Notes: generated by a model from the letters alone, not told the origin. Shown: positions 6,925 to 14,858, counted from the first letter of the stretch. The stretch is 26,584 nt of DNA from JBQTKD01 sp052389435 (GCA_052389435.1 JBQTIB010000046.1:1-26584), one strand, 5' to 3'. A program made the numbers and translations.

Positions 6925-8813
6925 GCCGAGGGGCGGCCTCGCCGCGCACCAGGCCCGTGCAAGCCGCCCTCGGCGCCGGCGGCCCGCTGTGCTTCGCCGG
7001 GCTCCTGTTGGTCTGGGTGTTCGCCGCACCCGCGTACTGGGTTTTCACCGTCTCGGCCGCCATTCCGTTGGCGGTGGCCGGGCTTGGGCTGCTGGTCCTG
7101 CAGGGGTGGGCTCGCGAACTGTCCCTGGCCAGTGCCGCGCTTTTCGGCACGGCGCTGTACTGGTTCGGCTACCTCAACCGGCAGGACAACCTCGGCCAGG
7201 GCATTCCGTGGATCCCCGCGATGGTGCTGGCCGTCGGCGCCGTCACCGCCCTGATGGTGCTGGTCGCCGCGGCCAGCGTCCGCCTACCCGGCATCTACCT
7301 CGTGGTCATCACCCTCGGGGTCCAGATCACCCTGGAAAAGGTCGTGTTCACCCAGGGCAAGTACGCCGGCGGCCTTTCCGGCGGCACCGAACTCGGCCAG
7401 TCGATCACCAACCCGCGCCCCTACTTCTTCGGGTTGAACCTGCGTCCGGACACCACGTTCTACTACTTCCTGCTCGGTTGGCTCGCCGTGGTCGTCCTGC
7501 TGCTCGTGCGGCTGCGCCACAGCCCCACCGGTCGCGCGTTCATGCTCGTCGGCGCCGATCGGCAGGCCGCCGCAGCCGTCGGGATCGACCCGCTGCGCTA
7601 CCGCGCGGCCGCCTTCGGCGTGTCCGGAGCCCTCGCCGGACTCGGCGGCGTGCTGGCCTGTTGGCTCTACGTCAACCCCCCGGTCTTCGTCCAGTACCTC
7701 GCCCCGACCTCGCTGCTGATGCTCGCCATCCCGGTGCTGGCCGGTCGCGACTCGATCGCCTGGGTCCTGGCCGTCGCCGGTCTCTACCACGTGCTGCCCG
7801 TGGCCCTGGAAAGCCTGCGTGTCAACGCCTTCCTGCTCGCAGGCATCGGCCTCGTCGCCGGCGCACTGGTGGGCCCGCGTGGGCTCGGCGGCGCCTTCTC
7901 CGATCTCAAGGCGCGACTGTCGGGATCACCCGCCCGTCCTGGAAAGGCCGCCCCGGTCGGGGAGGTGGAAGCCCTCGAGGCGAAGGCGACGGTGAACGCG
8001 TGGTTGAGCGCCGCCCCGCCGCTGGAGGGGACCGCCCTGCAGGTGCGCAACGTCCGGGTCGCCATCGACGGTCTTCAGGTGCTCGACGGGGTGTCCTTCG
8101 ACGTGCCCGCAGGCGGGTTCGTCGGCCTGATCGGTCCCAACGGCGCCGGCAAGAGCACCCTGTTCGACGTCGTGTCCGGGGTGCGCCCGCCCGACTCCGG
8201 CAGCGTTCGCCTCTTCGGCTCCGACGTCACCGACCTCGCGGCGTGGCGCCGTGCAGCGGGCGGAATGTCGCGGGTGTTCCAGTCCACGCGCGTCATCGAG
8301 GATCTGACGGTCGCGGACAACCTCATGCTCGGCGCGCACCATCGCATCAACGCCAACCCCGCCCTCTACCTCGCGGGGGTCCGCAGCGCCTGGGACAGAG
8401 CCGCCGAGGCCGAGGACGCCGCTCGCGCCGTCGCGCGACTTCTCGAGATCGAACGATTCTGGTCCCAGCGGGCGGGCACGCTGTCCTTCTCCGGCAGACG
8501 CCGCATCGAGATCGGTCGCGCCCTGCTCGCCACGCCGCGCCTGGTGCTGCTCGACGAACCCGCCGCCGGCCTCGACCCGTACTCCCAAGCCGCCATGTTC
8601 GATCTGCTGCGCAACCTGCACTCCGACCTCGGCCTGACCGTCGTGCTTATCGAGCACAACGTCCCCGCAGTCCTGGAGGCCTGCGACCTGGTGCACGTCC
8701 TCGCCGCGGGAAAGGTGCTGGCCTCGGGCGGCCCGGCGGAGATCGCCGCCGACGCGACCGTACGCGCCGACTACCTCGGCAACCGCCTCAAGTTCACCGC
8801 CCATTCTGGGTAA
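6921..8813 (+). CDS. Fused ABC transporter permease and ATPase (LivM-LivG)
   Basis: The start GTG 6921 gives 630 residues. Residues 15-335 are a polytopic LivM-type permease (GLLVLQGWARELSLASAALFG; LPGIYLVVITLGVQITLE; RLRHSPTGRAFMLVGADRQAAAAVGIDP as the coupling loop). A linker of about 45 residues (SGSPARPGKAAPVGEVEALEAK) leads to a LivG-type ATPase from about residue 375. Walker A is GPNGAGKST (405-413) and Walker B is LVLLDEP (541-547), with IEHN as the H-loop. The signature is degenerate: LSFSG at 521-525, where LivG proteins have L-A-Y-G and ABC proteins generally LSGGQ, so the most conserved Gly is Ser. It completes a HAAT-type importer with LivH and LivF. LivM-LivG fusions occur in actinobacteria and proteobacteria. 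The start is set by the GTGA overlap with the small ORF. Confidence 0.9.
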   Translation: MSRGAASPRTRPVQAALGAGGPLCFAGLLLVWVFAAPAYWVFTVSAAIPLAVAGLGLLVLQGWARELSLASAALFGTALYWFGYLNRQDNLGQGIPWIPAMVLAVGAVTALMVLVAAASVRLPGIYLVVITLGVQITLEKVVFTQGKYAGGLSGGTELGQSITNPRPYFFGLNLRPDTTFYYFLLGWLAVVVLLLVRLRHSPTGRAFMLVGADRQAAAAVGIDPLRYRAAAFGVSGALAGLGGVLACWLYVNPPVFVQYLAPTSLLMLAIPVLAGRDSIAWVLAVAGLYHVLPVALESLRVNAFLLAGIGLVAGALVGPRGLGGAFSDLKARLSGSPARPGKAAPVGEVEALEAKATVNAWLSAAPPLEGTALQVRNVRVAIDGLQVLDGVSFDVPAGGFVGLIGPNGAGKSTLFDVVSGVRPPDSGSVRLFGSDVTDLAAWRRAAGGMSRVFQSTRVIEDLTVADNLMLGAHHRINANPALYLAGVRSAWDRAAEAEDAARAVARLLEIERFWSQRAGTLSFSGRRRIEIGRALLATPRLVLLDEPAAGLDPYSQAAMFDLLRNLHSDLGLTVVLIEHNVPAVLEACDLVHVLAAGKVLASGGPAEIAADATVRADYLGNRLKFTAHSG

Positions 8814-8984
8814 CCGGCGCTCCTGTCCGGCCGGCGGCGAGGCGCATGGGCTACCGACCCGAAGTCCTGCGGCGGCCCGTGCAGCCGCGATTGACCCGCT
8901 CCGAGCGCCGGTCGTAAGAGCTGCACCGCCGGCTCTCCTCCCAACTGGACAGTCCCGCCCTCGAGCAGTGGCGTCCCGCGATCG

Positions 8985-9006
8985 AAGGCCAGTCAGGGGC
9001 CTTTTT
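8985..9006 (+). terminator. T-tailed hairpin terminator after livMG
   Basis: AAGGCC (8985-8990) pairs with GGCCTT (8998-9003) around a 7-nt loop and runs into a T5 tract (9002-9006). It lies about 170 bases after the livMG stop. Confidence 0.6.
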
Positions 9007-9011
9007 GCCGT

Positions 9012-9042
9012 GCGCGAGGGGGACTTGAGCCCCCTCGTCACA
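9012..9042. repeat. T-arm-like hairpin repeat, copy A
   Basis: An 8-bp stem CGAGGGGG (9015-9022) / CCCCCTCG (9030-9037) closes a 7-nt loop ACTTGAG. It is preceded by GTGCG and followed within about 15 bases by GCTGAC. A second copy at 24812-24844 shares GTGCGCGA, GGGGACT and CCCC. The fourth stem pair is G:C here and T:A there, a compensatory change. Both copies follow a GGCCTT-ended hairpin. On either strand it resembles a tRNA T-arm without the rest of a tRNA. Confidence 0.65.
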
Positions 9043-9272
9043 GGGCGCTGACCTGCGGTTCGTTCTTCTCGGTGGTGAGCGCAATCGGGCCGACCGCAGG
9101 TGGACTCACCCGGACTCGCCTGGACGGCCCTTCCGCTCCCCATGGAGAGCACAGGCCGGGGCGCCACCCATCGCTCGACGTCAGCGGACACCTATGGCGA
9201 GCCCCATGTCGCAGATTCCCGTTAGTCCAGCCGGAGCACTGCGCGCAGAGGTCGGCAGAGCCGCGTGAGCGT

Positions 9273-10178
9273 TCACGCAGGCGGGCGGCTCTCGGCGCGC
9301 CTCTTGCGGCGTCCGGGAACGGGGGGACTGGCACCGGTGGCTCGCTTGAGCAGGGCCGCGGACGCGCCGTGGTCGGCACGTAGCCGACGCAGCACGGGGT
9401 CCGAGCTCCAGAAGGACTCGAAGTCGTCGGGCGCGAACCGGTCGGCGATCAGGTGCATCGCGATGTCGTGCCGGACGTACTCGACGGCCACCAGCACCAC
9501 GGCCGGGTCGTCGGTGTACATCCCCCAGGCCTCGTCGTGGACCGCGCCGCCGATCACCGCCTGCTCTCGGTCCCCTGAGACCACGAGCAGGCGGCATCCC
9601 AGGTTCTCCAGGACGACCTCGGGCGAGGAGAAGCGATGCGTGGTCGTGTTCCCTACGGGATCGGGGTCCTCGCCGAAGGTCACCACCGACACCTCGACCC
9701 CCGCCTCGACGGCCCGGCGCGCGGCGGCTTTGAGCGGATCGATCTCCGCAGGAAACCCGGAGAGAAAGACGTCGGTGTGCGCTGCGGCGATGACGTCCTT
9801 CGCCCGCTCGAGCAGGGACTCCCGGCCGGAGAGACTGTGGATCAGGCGGACCTGGGTGGGTGCGGCGAGCTGCGGCAGGGCATCGCGCAGCGTGTCGATC
9901 GAGTGGTCGAACTCGCGGCGCAGCCGGTCCAGCAGGGCCGTCGGGGGCAGGGCGATGTACCCGGTGCCGTCCTCGTTGACGCGTACTTCATAGGCGGCGC
10001 CGCGGCCGACGAGTTTCGCAAGCGTCTCGTAGACGGTGCTCCGGGGAACGCCGCAGCGCTTCGCGACCTCGTAGCCGTTCAGCGGCTCGCCCGCGGCCAC
10101 CAGTGCCACGTAGGCGCGGGCCTCGTAGCCCGACATGCCCAGGTGCTGGAGTTCCTCGATCACGCTCTGCTGCGACAC
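9273..10178 (-). CDS. TrmB-family transcriptional regulator
   Basis: The 301-residue protein has an N-terminal winged helix typical of TrmB: LQHLGMSGYEARAYVALVAAGEP then GYEVAKRCGVPRSTVYETLAKLVGRGAAYEV (residues about 10-65). A connecting helix (LLDRLRREFDHSIDTLRDAL) and a phospholipase-D-like effector domain follow (SGRESLLERAKDVIAAAHTDVFLSGFP; GCRLLVVSGDREQAVIGG). TrmB proteins usually bind sugars or other small effectors; the effector here is unknown. GTG 10178 follows a good SD (AAGGAT). It lies 16 bases downstream of the SDR gene stop on the same strand, so the two form an operon. A CTAGCG sequence lies at 10195-10200 just before it. It is a good candidate for the cluster's local regulator. 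Confidence 0.9.
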   Translation of the reverse strand: MSQQSVIEELQHLGMSGYEARAYVALVAAGEPLNGYEVAKRCGVPRSTVYETLAKLVGRGAAYEVRVNEDGTGYIALPPTALLDRLRREFDHSIDTLRDALPQLAAPTQVRLIHSLSGRESLLERAKDVIAAAHTDVFLSGFPAEIDPLKAAARRAVEAGVEVSVVTFGEDPDPVGNTTTHRFSSPEVVLENLGCRLLVVSGDREQAVIGGAVHDEAWGMYTDDPAVVLVAVEYVRHDIAMHLIADRFAPDDFESFWSSDPVLRRLRADHGASAALLKRATGASPPVPGRRKRRAESRPPA

Positions 10179-10194
10179 GCGAGCATCCTTGCAT

Positions 10195-10956
10195 CTAGCG
10201 GTGTTCGATCCCCTGGGGACGCGGCAGGTTCGTCAGGGTGGCCTTGGTGAGTCCGCCGTCGACGGTCAGCACCTGGCCGGTGATGTAGGACGCCTTTTCC
10301 GACGCGAGGAACAGCACCGTGTCGGCGACGTCCTCCGCGGAACCGAGGCGGCCGAGGGGAACGGCGGCCTCCCGTACCCGGCGGACTTCCGGGTCGGCGT
10401 AGATGGCGTCGGACATGCCCGCGTCGATCAGGCCGGGCGCGACGCAGTTGACGCGGATGCCGAGCGAGGCCCACTCCATGGCCTGATGCTCCGAGAGCCG
10501 GATGACGCCGGCCTTGGACGCGGAGTAGCTACCGGCATGCGGCGCGACCGCGACGCCGTTGATCGAGGCGAGGTTGACGATCGACCCGCCGACGCCCGCC
10601 ATCCGCCGGGCGATCGTGCGGCCCACGAGGAATGTGCCGGTGAGATTGACCCGCAGCGCCTGCTCCCAGTCGGCCAAGGACACCTCGAGCAGGGCACCGA
10701 AGCGCACTAGTCCCGCACTGTTGACCAGCAGGCCGGGAGCGGCGGGAAGGGCCGCGGTCGCGGCGAGGACCGAGTCCTCGTCGGTGACGTCGACCCCGCG
10801 GGCCACGCATGCGCCGCCCAGTTCCGCGGCCAACTGCTCGACGCCCGCGAGGTTCTGGTCCCAGGCCGCCACGCAGTACCCGGCCTTGGCCGCGGCGCGG
10901 GCGATGACGGCGCCGATGCCGCTGGCGGCGCCGGTGACCACGGCCCATTCGTTCAC
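10195..10956 (-). CDS. Short-chain dehydrogenase/reductase (classical)
   Basis: The 253-residue enzyme starts at GTG 10956, placed 7 bases after GGAGGA. GTG 10959 and a longer form from 10992 are possible but have poorer spacing. The Rossmann glycine motif TGAASGIG is at residues 8-15, with NSAG near 78-81 and catalytic Ser130, Tyr143 and Lys147 (SYSASKAG). A PG motif and a C-terminal VDGG follow, all standard for classical NAD(P)-dependent SDRs that oxidise secondary alcohols or reduce ketones. An Asp after the second strand (AAWDQN) suggests NAD preference. It is first in an operon with the TrmB regulator and divergent from the ferredoxin gene, so it probably acts on a hydroxylated intermediate. 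Confidence 0.9.
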   Translation of the reverse strand: MNEWAVVTGAASGIGAVIARAAAKAGYCVAAWDQNLAGVEQLAAELGGACVARGVDVTDEDSVLAATAALPAAPGLLVNSAGLVRFGALLEVSLADWEQALRVNLTGTFLVGRTIARRMAGVGGSIVNLASINGVAVAPHAGSYSASKAGVIRLSEHQAMEWASLGIRVNCVAPGLIDAGMSDAIYADPEVRRVREAAVPLGRLGSAEDVADTVLFLASEKASYITGQVLTVDGGLTKATLTNLPRPQGIEHR

Positions 10957-11006
10957 CACGGACTCCTCCAGCCGATTCACGGTCGTCGACACACCCTTCG
11001 AAACGG

Positions 11007-11024
11007 CGCTAGCATCCTAGCGAC
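11007..11024. promoter_or_regulatory. CTAG-type inverted repeat in the SDR/ferredoxin promoter
   Basis: CGCTAG (11007-11012), a 4-nt spacer and CTAGCG (11017-11022) form an inverted repeat extended by AC on the right. The 8-mer CTAGCGAC recurs at 17280-17287 and, as its complement, at 17328 and 17337 in the next divergent promoter. CTAG is rare in this window, so this looks like a shared operator. Confidence 0.6.
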
Positions 11025-11059
11025 TATTCGGTTTCAGTCCTGTTTCCTTCGGGGGCTCG

Positions 11060-11278
11060 ATGACCTTCCGCATCACCGTCGACGCCGACTCCTGCATCAG
11101 TTCCGCCAAGTGCATCTACGGCGCTCCGCAGCTGATGCGGTTCGATGCAGACGAGATCGCGCAGACGATCCCCGGCGCGCTGCCCGCATCGGCGGAGTCC
11201 GCGCTGGCGTTGGCCCGCAACTGCCCGGGCGGCGCGCTGCACGTGTTCGACGACGACCAGGAGATCGACCTGTGGTGA
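11060..11278 (+). CDS. Small ferredoxin of the P450-partner type
   Basis: The 72-residue ferredoxin has Cys12, Cys18 and Cys55-Pro (SCISSAKC; ARNCPGGAL). The position three after the first Cys is Ser, so the motif is C-x5-C...CP as in 3Fe-4S (or atypical 4Fe-4S) ferredoxins that deliver electrons to actinobacterial cytochromes P450. The strands IRF/RITVDAD and a C-terminal EIDL fit the family length of 60-75. It precedes an SDR by 7 bases in the same operon and lies about 6.5 kb from two P450 genes, its most likely partners. No ferredoxin reductase gene is in the window, so a housekeeping reductase must be used. Confidence 0.9.
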   Translation: MTFRITVDADSCISSAKCIYGAPQLMRFDADEIAQTIPGALPASAESALALARNCPGGALHVFDDDQEIDLW

Positions 11279-11285
11279 GCAGCTG

Positions 11286-12038
11286 ATGGACCTCGCACTG
11301 ACCGGCCGGCGCGCAGCGGTTGCCGCCGGAACCGCTGGACTCGGCTACGCCTGCGCGGAGGCGCTCGTCGCCGAAGGAGCCGACGTGATCGTCTGCGGCT
11401 CGGACGCCGGCCGCGCACGGGCCGCAGCGGAGCGTCTCGGGTCCGGGACGCGCTGGAGCGAGCACGACCTGACGGACCCGGCGGCGGCCGGAGCATTCGT
11501 CGAGGCGGCGGCGCACGCCCTTGGTGGGCTGGACATTCTCGTCGTCAACGGCCCCGGCCCCGCGCCCGGCAAGGCCCTGGACACCCCCGCCTCGGCGTAC
11601 CAGGCGGCACTCGATCGCAGCCTGTTGGCCGTGGTCCACATGTGCCTGGCCGCGGTGCCGCACATGCAGGCCGGCGGGTGGGGTCGCATCGTCGCGATCA
11701 CCTCGCTCGGCGTCCGCCAGCCGTACCCGCATCTCGTGCTGTCCAACACAGCACGTTCCGGGGCGACGGCCTTCCTGCGCACGCTGGCCGGTGAGGTCGC
11801 GGCCGCCGGCATCACGGTGAACTCGGTCCAGCCGGGCCTGCACGCGACCGAACGGCTGCGCCAGGTCTACGGCGACGGCGACGTGCTCGCGAAGGCCCTG
11901 GAGGGCGTGCCCGCGGGCCGCCTGGGCGAGCCCGAGGAGTTCGGCGCCATCGTCGCGTTCCTCTGTTCGCAGCAGGCCGCCTTCCTGACCGGGGCGGCGA
12001 TCCCCGTCGACGGTGGCGCGTACCGCGCGCTGCAGTAG
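11286..12038 (+). CDS. SDR-family protein lacking the catalytic Tyr and Lys
   Basis: The 250-residue protein has an SDR fold: an N-terminal AAGTAGLG glycine motif (residues 13-20), acidic EHDLTD near 59-64, NGPGPAPG in place of NNAG, and a C-terminal GAAIPVDGG. The active-site Ser is present (Ser140 in ITSLGVRQPYP). Where classical enzymes have Tyr and Lys, 13 and 17 residues later, this protein has Ser153 and Arg157 (VLSNTARSG). Related SDR homologues with LSN-x-x-R exist in actinobacterial catabolic clusters, and their chemistry is not classical. ATG 11286 is 7 bases after the ferredoxin stop, so they are cotranscribed. The stop at 12038 is only 5 bases from the opposing amidohydrolase stop. 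Confidence 0.85.
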   Translation: MDLALTGRRAAVAAGTAGLGYACAEALVAEGADVIVCGSDAGRARAAAERLGSGTRWSEHDLTDPAAAGAFVEAAAHALGGLDILVVNGPGPAPGKALDTPASAYQAALDRSLLAVVHMCLAAVPHMQAGGWGRIVAITSLGVRQPYPHLVLSNTARSGATAFLRTLAGEVAAAGITVNSVQPGLHATERLRQVYGDGDVLAKALEGVPAGRLGEPEEFGAIVAFLCSQQAAFLTGAAIPVDGGAYRALQ

Positions 12039-12043
12039 GGGTT

Positions 12044-13042
12044 TCACGCCGTGCCCCGCAGCCGCAGCAACCGAGCCGCGTTGCCCGCCAACGACGAGGC
12101 GAGGTCGCCCAGGCCTTCGACGCCGCTGGAGTCCCAGCCGGCGAAGTTGGTGCCGAACACCAGCCGCTCCGTGCCGACCTGACGCACCAACAGCTCCAGC
12201 GACCCCGGGTCGTGCACGTGGGTGTCGAACCAGATCCGCCGGTAGTAGTGGGCGAAGCCCTTCTCCCGCAGGGTGGGACTCGCCCAGGGCCGGATCGCCA
12301 GCGCCCGTTCGAACCGCCCGGCGAGGAACGGCATCGCGCCGCCGCCGTGGCTGAGGCACACGTCGAGATCGGGGTGGCGTTCGAGCACTCCTCCGAACAC
12401 CAGCGCCGCCACCGCGAGGGTCTCGTCGCGCGCGAAGCCCATCAGCAGGTCGAGGTCGAAGCGCCGCAGCCGCGGGTCGTCGGGCGGGCCGTTCGTTCCC
12501 AGCGGGGTCGGGTGCAGGAACAGCGGGACGTCGAGATCGACGAGGGCCGCGTAGAGCGGGTCGAGTTCCGGGTCGTCGAGGGTGCGCCCGCCGGGGTCGG
12601 TGTCGAGGTAGACCGCGCACATTCCCAGATCGCGCACCGCACGCCGGGCCTCGGCGATCGCGGCGGCCACGTCCTGAACGGGTAGCTGCGCCGCCGCGAG
12701 CAGCCGGTCGGGGTGCTTGCCGACGAGGACTGCCAACGCGTCGTTGTGCGAGCGCGCGAAGGCAACTGCCGATTCGAGGTCGAGGCGCCCGAAGTAGGTC
12801 AGCGGATTGGGCGACAGCATCTGCCGGTCGATGCCGGCCGCGTCCATCGCCGCGAGCCTCAGATCCACGTCCAGGAAGGGAGATCCGCAGTACTTCACAC
12901 CGCGCAGCACGTAGTCGCCGACGCGGTAAAATGGTGTCCCGTCGCCTTCCTCGCCCAGCTCCGGACCGGCGTCGCCGGCCGCGCCGAAGCTGACCTCCAG
13001 TACGACGTGCGCGTGGACGTCGACGGTGAGGACCCTAGACAC
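12044..13042 (-). CDS. Amidohydrolase-2 family metal enzyme (decarboxylase-like)
   Basis: The 332-residue protein is a TIM-barrel of the amidohydrolase-2 (ACMSD/gamma-resorcylate decarboxylase-like) family. The metal site is visible as Asp8-Val-His10-Ala-His12, then LFLHPTP (third ligand His) and CLSHGGGAMP (fourth His). The terminal metal or acid position usually reads GTD; here it is GTNFAGWD, so the aspartate is replaced by Asn with another Asp four residues on. Family members catalyse non-oxidative decarboxylation or hydrolysis of ring-cleavage products. GTG 13042 overlaps the preceding gene's stop by 8 bases, so it is the last gene of a four-gene operon with the other amidohydrolase and the molybdenum hydroxylase subunits. 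Confidence 0.85.
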   Translation of the reverse strand: MSRVLTVDVHAHVVLEVSFGAAGDAGPELGEEGDGTPFYRVGDYVLRGVKYCGSPFLDVDLRLAAMDAAGIDRQMLSPNPLTYFGRLDLESAVAFARSHNDALAVLVGKHPDRLLAAAQLPVQDVAAAIAEARRAVRDLGMCAVYLDTDPGGRTLDDPELDPLYAALVDLDVPLFLHPTPLGTNGPPDDPRLRRFDLDLLMGFARDETLAVAALVFGGVLERHPDLDVCLSHGGGAMPFLAGRFERALAIRPWASPTLREKGFAHYYRRIWFDTHVHDPGSLELLVRQVGTERLVFGTNFAGWDSSGVEGLGDLASSLAGNAARLLRLRGTA

Positions 13043-14399
13043 GGGCGAGTTTCTCGAGTTGGTCCTCGGTCAGCGCGAGGCCACGGGTGAGCGGGCAGGA
13101 CGCGAGCATCCGGACCTGGTCCGAGCTGCGCATCTTCCGCTCGGGGATCGGGGTGATCAGATCGATCCGCTCCCCGCCCTTGAAGACCTCGGCGATGCGA
13201 TGGGCCTGCTGGAGCACCGTGATGTCCGCCAGCGGATCCCCGTCGACGACGAGCACGTCGGCCAGGCGCCCGACCTCGAGCGTGCCGACCTCGCCCTCCA
13301 TCCGCATCGCGAACGCGCCGTTGCGGGTGGCGGCGACGATCGCGTCCATCGGGGTCATTCCCATGTACTGCACGAACATCTCGAGCTCGCGCGCGTGCCA
13401 CTCCCCCACGGGCGTGACCGCGAACCCGGTCTCCGAGCCCGCGAGGAACGGCACACCGAGCGCGTGCGCCTTGGCCATCTGAGTCGCCGTCACCTCGATT
13501 TCGGCGCGAAAGATGTCGAGCAGTTCCGGTGCGGAGCCGAGCTTGTGGCCGTAGTCGGCGAGGTTGCCGAGGAGCGTGAACGTCGGGCACAGCGCGGTGC
13601 CCGCCTCGAGTACGGCTTCGAGGGCCTCGTCGTCCATGTAGGAGGCGTGGTAGATCAGGTCGACCCCGGCGCGGGCGGCGTCGCGGGTGCTCTCGGAGTT
13701 GCGGCAGTGCGCGACGACCTTGGTATTCAGGTCGTGCGCGGTGTCGCAGACCGTGCGCAGCTCGTCGAGGTTCCAGATCTTGACCTCGGGGCCCTTCATC
13801 GACGGGATCAGCCCCGTCACCATGATCTTGATCCAGTCGACGCCGTACTTGATCTGCCGTCTGATCTCGTTGACCATCATGTCCCGGTTGTGGACGACGG
13901 TCGCGTAGCCGGTGGTCCCGGAGTCCCTGATCATCCGGCCGGCGGTGCCGCCGAGCATCGTCATCAACGCCTGGCCGCCGGCGCGCATCCGCGGGCCTTC
14001 GACGATGCCGTTCTCGATCGCGTCGCGCAGTTCCACGCCGATGTTCCACAGACAGTCCGCGTCCAGCACGCTGGTGACCCCGGCCCGAAGCACCTTGCGG
14101 GCGTTGTAGGCGGAGAGCATCGAGCTGTACGCCTCGGTGCGGTGATGGAACAGCTCGTCGTTTCCGGTGGGTTCACCGAACGTCAGATGCGTGTGCGCGT
14201 CGATCAGCCCGGGCATGACGGTGCGGCCGGCGACGTCGATCCGCTCGACGTCGCCGACCTCCACGGCCAGGGCGACGGCGGCGGTCCCCAGCGCAGCGAT
14301 GCGTCCGTCGTGCAGCAACAGCGCCTCCCCCGGGCGGGGGGCTGCTCCGGTGCCGTCGAGGACGGTGCCACCGGTGAGCAGTGTCGACCGTGGTGTCAC
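13035..14399 (-). CDS. Amidohydrolase (imidazolonepropionase-like)
   Basis: The 454-residue protein has a composite beta-sandwich/TIM-barrel layout. The N-terminal part (LLTGGTVLDGTGAAPRPGEAL) leads to the metal motif GLIDAHTHL, then WIKIMVTG (Lys position), VVAHCRN and LIYHASYMDD (His ligands), with a C-terminal LEVGRLADVLVVDGDPL. The usual GTD metal Asp position is GSETGFAVTPVGEWHARE, with Glu replacing Asp, a variant I recall in a subgroup of this family. These enzymes hydrolyse cyclic amides, lactones or related C-N bonds; the substrate is unknown. The start GTG 14399 overlaps the upstream stop as GTGA, and the 3' end overlaps the next gene, showing tight coupling in the molybdenum hydroxylase operon. 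Confidence 0.88.
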   Translation of the reverse strand: MTPRSTLLTGGTVLDGTGAAPRPGEALLLHDGRIAALGTAAVALAVEVGDVERIDVAGRTVMPGLIDAHTHLTFGEPTGNDELFHHRTEAYSSMLSAYNARKVLRAGVTSVLDADCLWNIGVELRDAIENGIVEGPRMRAGGQALMTMLGGTAGRMIRDSGTTGYATVVHNRDMMVNEIRRQIKYGVDWIKIMVTGLIPSMKGPEVKIWNLDELRTVCDTAHDLNTKVVAHCRNSESTRDAARAGVDLIYHASYMDDEALEAVLEAGTALCPTFTLLGNLADYGHKLGSAPELLDIFRAEIEVTATQMAKAHALGVPFLAGSETGFAVTPVGEWHARELEMFVQYMGMTPMDAIVAATRNGAFAMRMEGEVGTLEVGRLADVLVVDGDPLADITVLQQAHRIAEVFKGGERIDLITPIPERKMRSSDQVRMLASCPLTRGLALTEDQLEKLARV

Positions 14400-14854
14400 G
14401 CCATCTTCTTGGCTGCGCTCTTGATGGCCTTGCGGATACGGAAGTACGTCCCGCAGCGGCACACGTTCTCGATCGCCCGGATGTCGGCGTCGGTGGGATT
14501 CTTCGTGCGCTTCAACAGCGCGACGGCGGCCATGATCTGTCCTGGCTGACAGAAGCCACACTGGGCGACGTCCTGCTCGAGCCAGGCCTCCTGCACCGGA
14601 TGCAGCTTCTCGCCGTCCGCGAGGCCCTCGATGGTGGTGACCTCCCGGCCCTCGACGGCCGAGATCTTCACCGAGCAGGGGTTCATGGCCTTGCCGTCGA
14701 GCAGGCTGGTGCAGGCCTTGCACACGTTGATCCCGCAGCCGTACTTCGGACCGGTCACGCCGAGTTTGTCGCGCAGCGCCCACAGCACGGGGAGATCCGC
14801 GGGTGCCTCGACGCTCACCTTCTTGCCGTTCAGCCGAAAGCTGTACTCGGGCAC
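14396..14854 (-). CDS. [2Fe-2S] subunit of an IorA-like molybdenum hydroxylase
   Basis: This 152-residue protein has two [2Fe-2S] clusters: a plant-type N-terminal set at Cys40, Cys45, Cys48 and Cys60 (YGCGINVCKACTS) and a C-terminal four-helix-bundle set at Cys99, Cys102, Cys132 and Cys134 (QCGFCQPGQ; VCRCGTY). Length and motifs match isoquinoline 1-oxidoreductase alpha (IorA) and related small subunits. It passes electrons from the molybdenum subunit to an external acceptor. GTG 14854 starts 4 bases after the large-subunit stop, with an SD (AGAGGTG) inside that gene's end. No FAD subunit is encoded here, which fits the two-subunit IorAB type. Confidence 0.92.
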   Translation of the reverse strand: MPEYSFRLNGKKVSVEAPADLPVLWALRDKLGVTGPKYGCGINVCKACTSLLDGKAMNPCSVKISAVEGREVTTIEGLADGEKLHPVQEAWLEQDVAQCGFCQPGQIMAAVALLKRTKNPTDADIRAIENVCRCGTYFRIRKAIKSAAKKMA

Positions 14855-14858
14855 TCGG

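Larger units (their letters stand above)
8814..9272. other. 459-bp convergent intergenic region, no gene
   Basis: No credible gene is seen; long frames here lack RBSs and are low-complexity Arg/Pro/Ser products of GC-rich DNA. The stretch separates livMG from the opposing TrmB gene. It holds a T-tailed terminator (8985-9005), a T-arm-like hairpin (9012-9042) and an inverted repeat CCTGCGGT/ACCGCAGG at about 9053-9101. Confidence 0.6.

Noticed and set aside
9012..9042. tRNA gene or tRNA fragment
   Set aside because: Only a T-arm-like hairpin is present; no acceptor partner, D-arm or anticodon arm can be found, and copy B has an 8-nt loop.
10957..10992. Upstream GTG 10992 as the start of the SDR gene
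   Set aside because: It adds 12 residues before the usual SDR N-terminus, and the ideal SD lies between it and GTG 10956.
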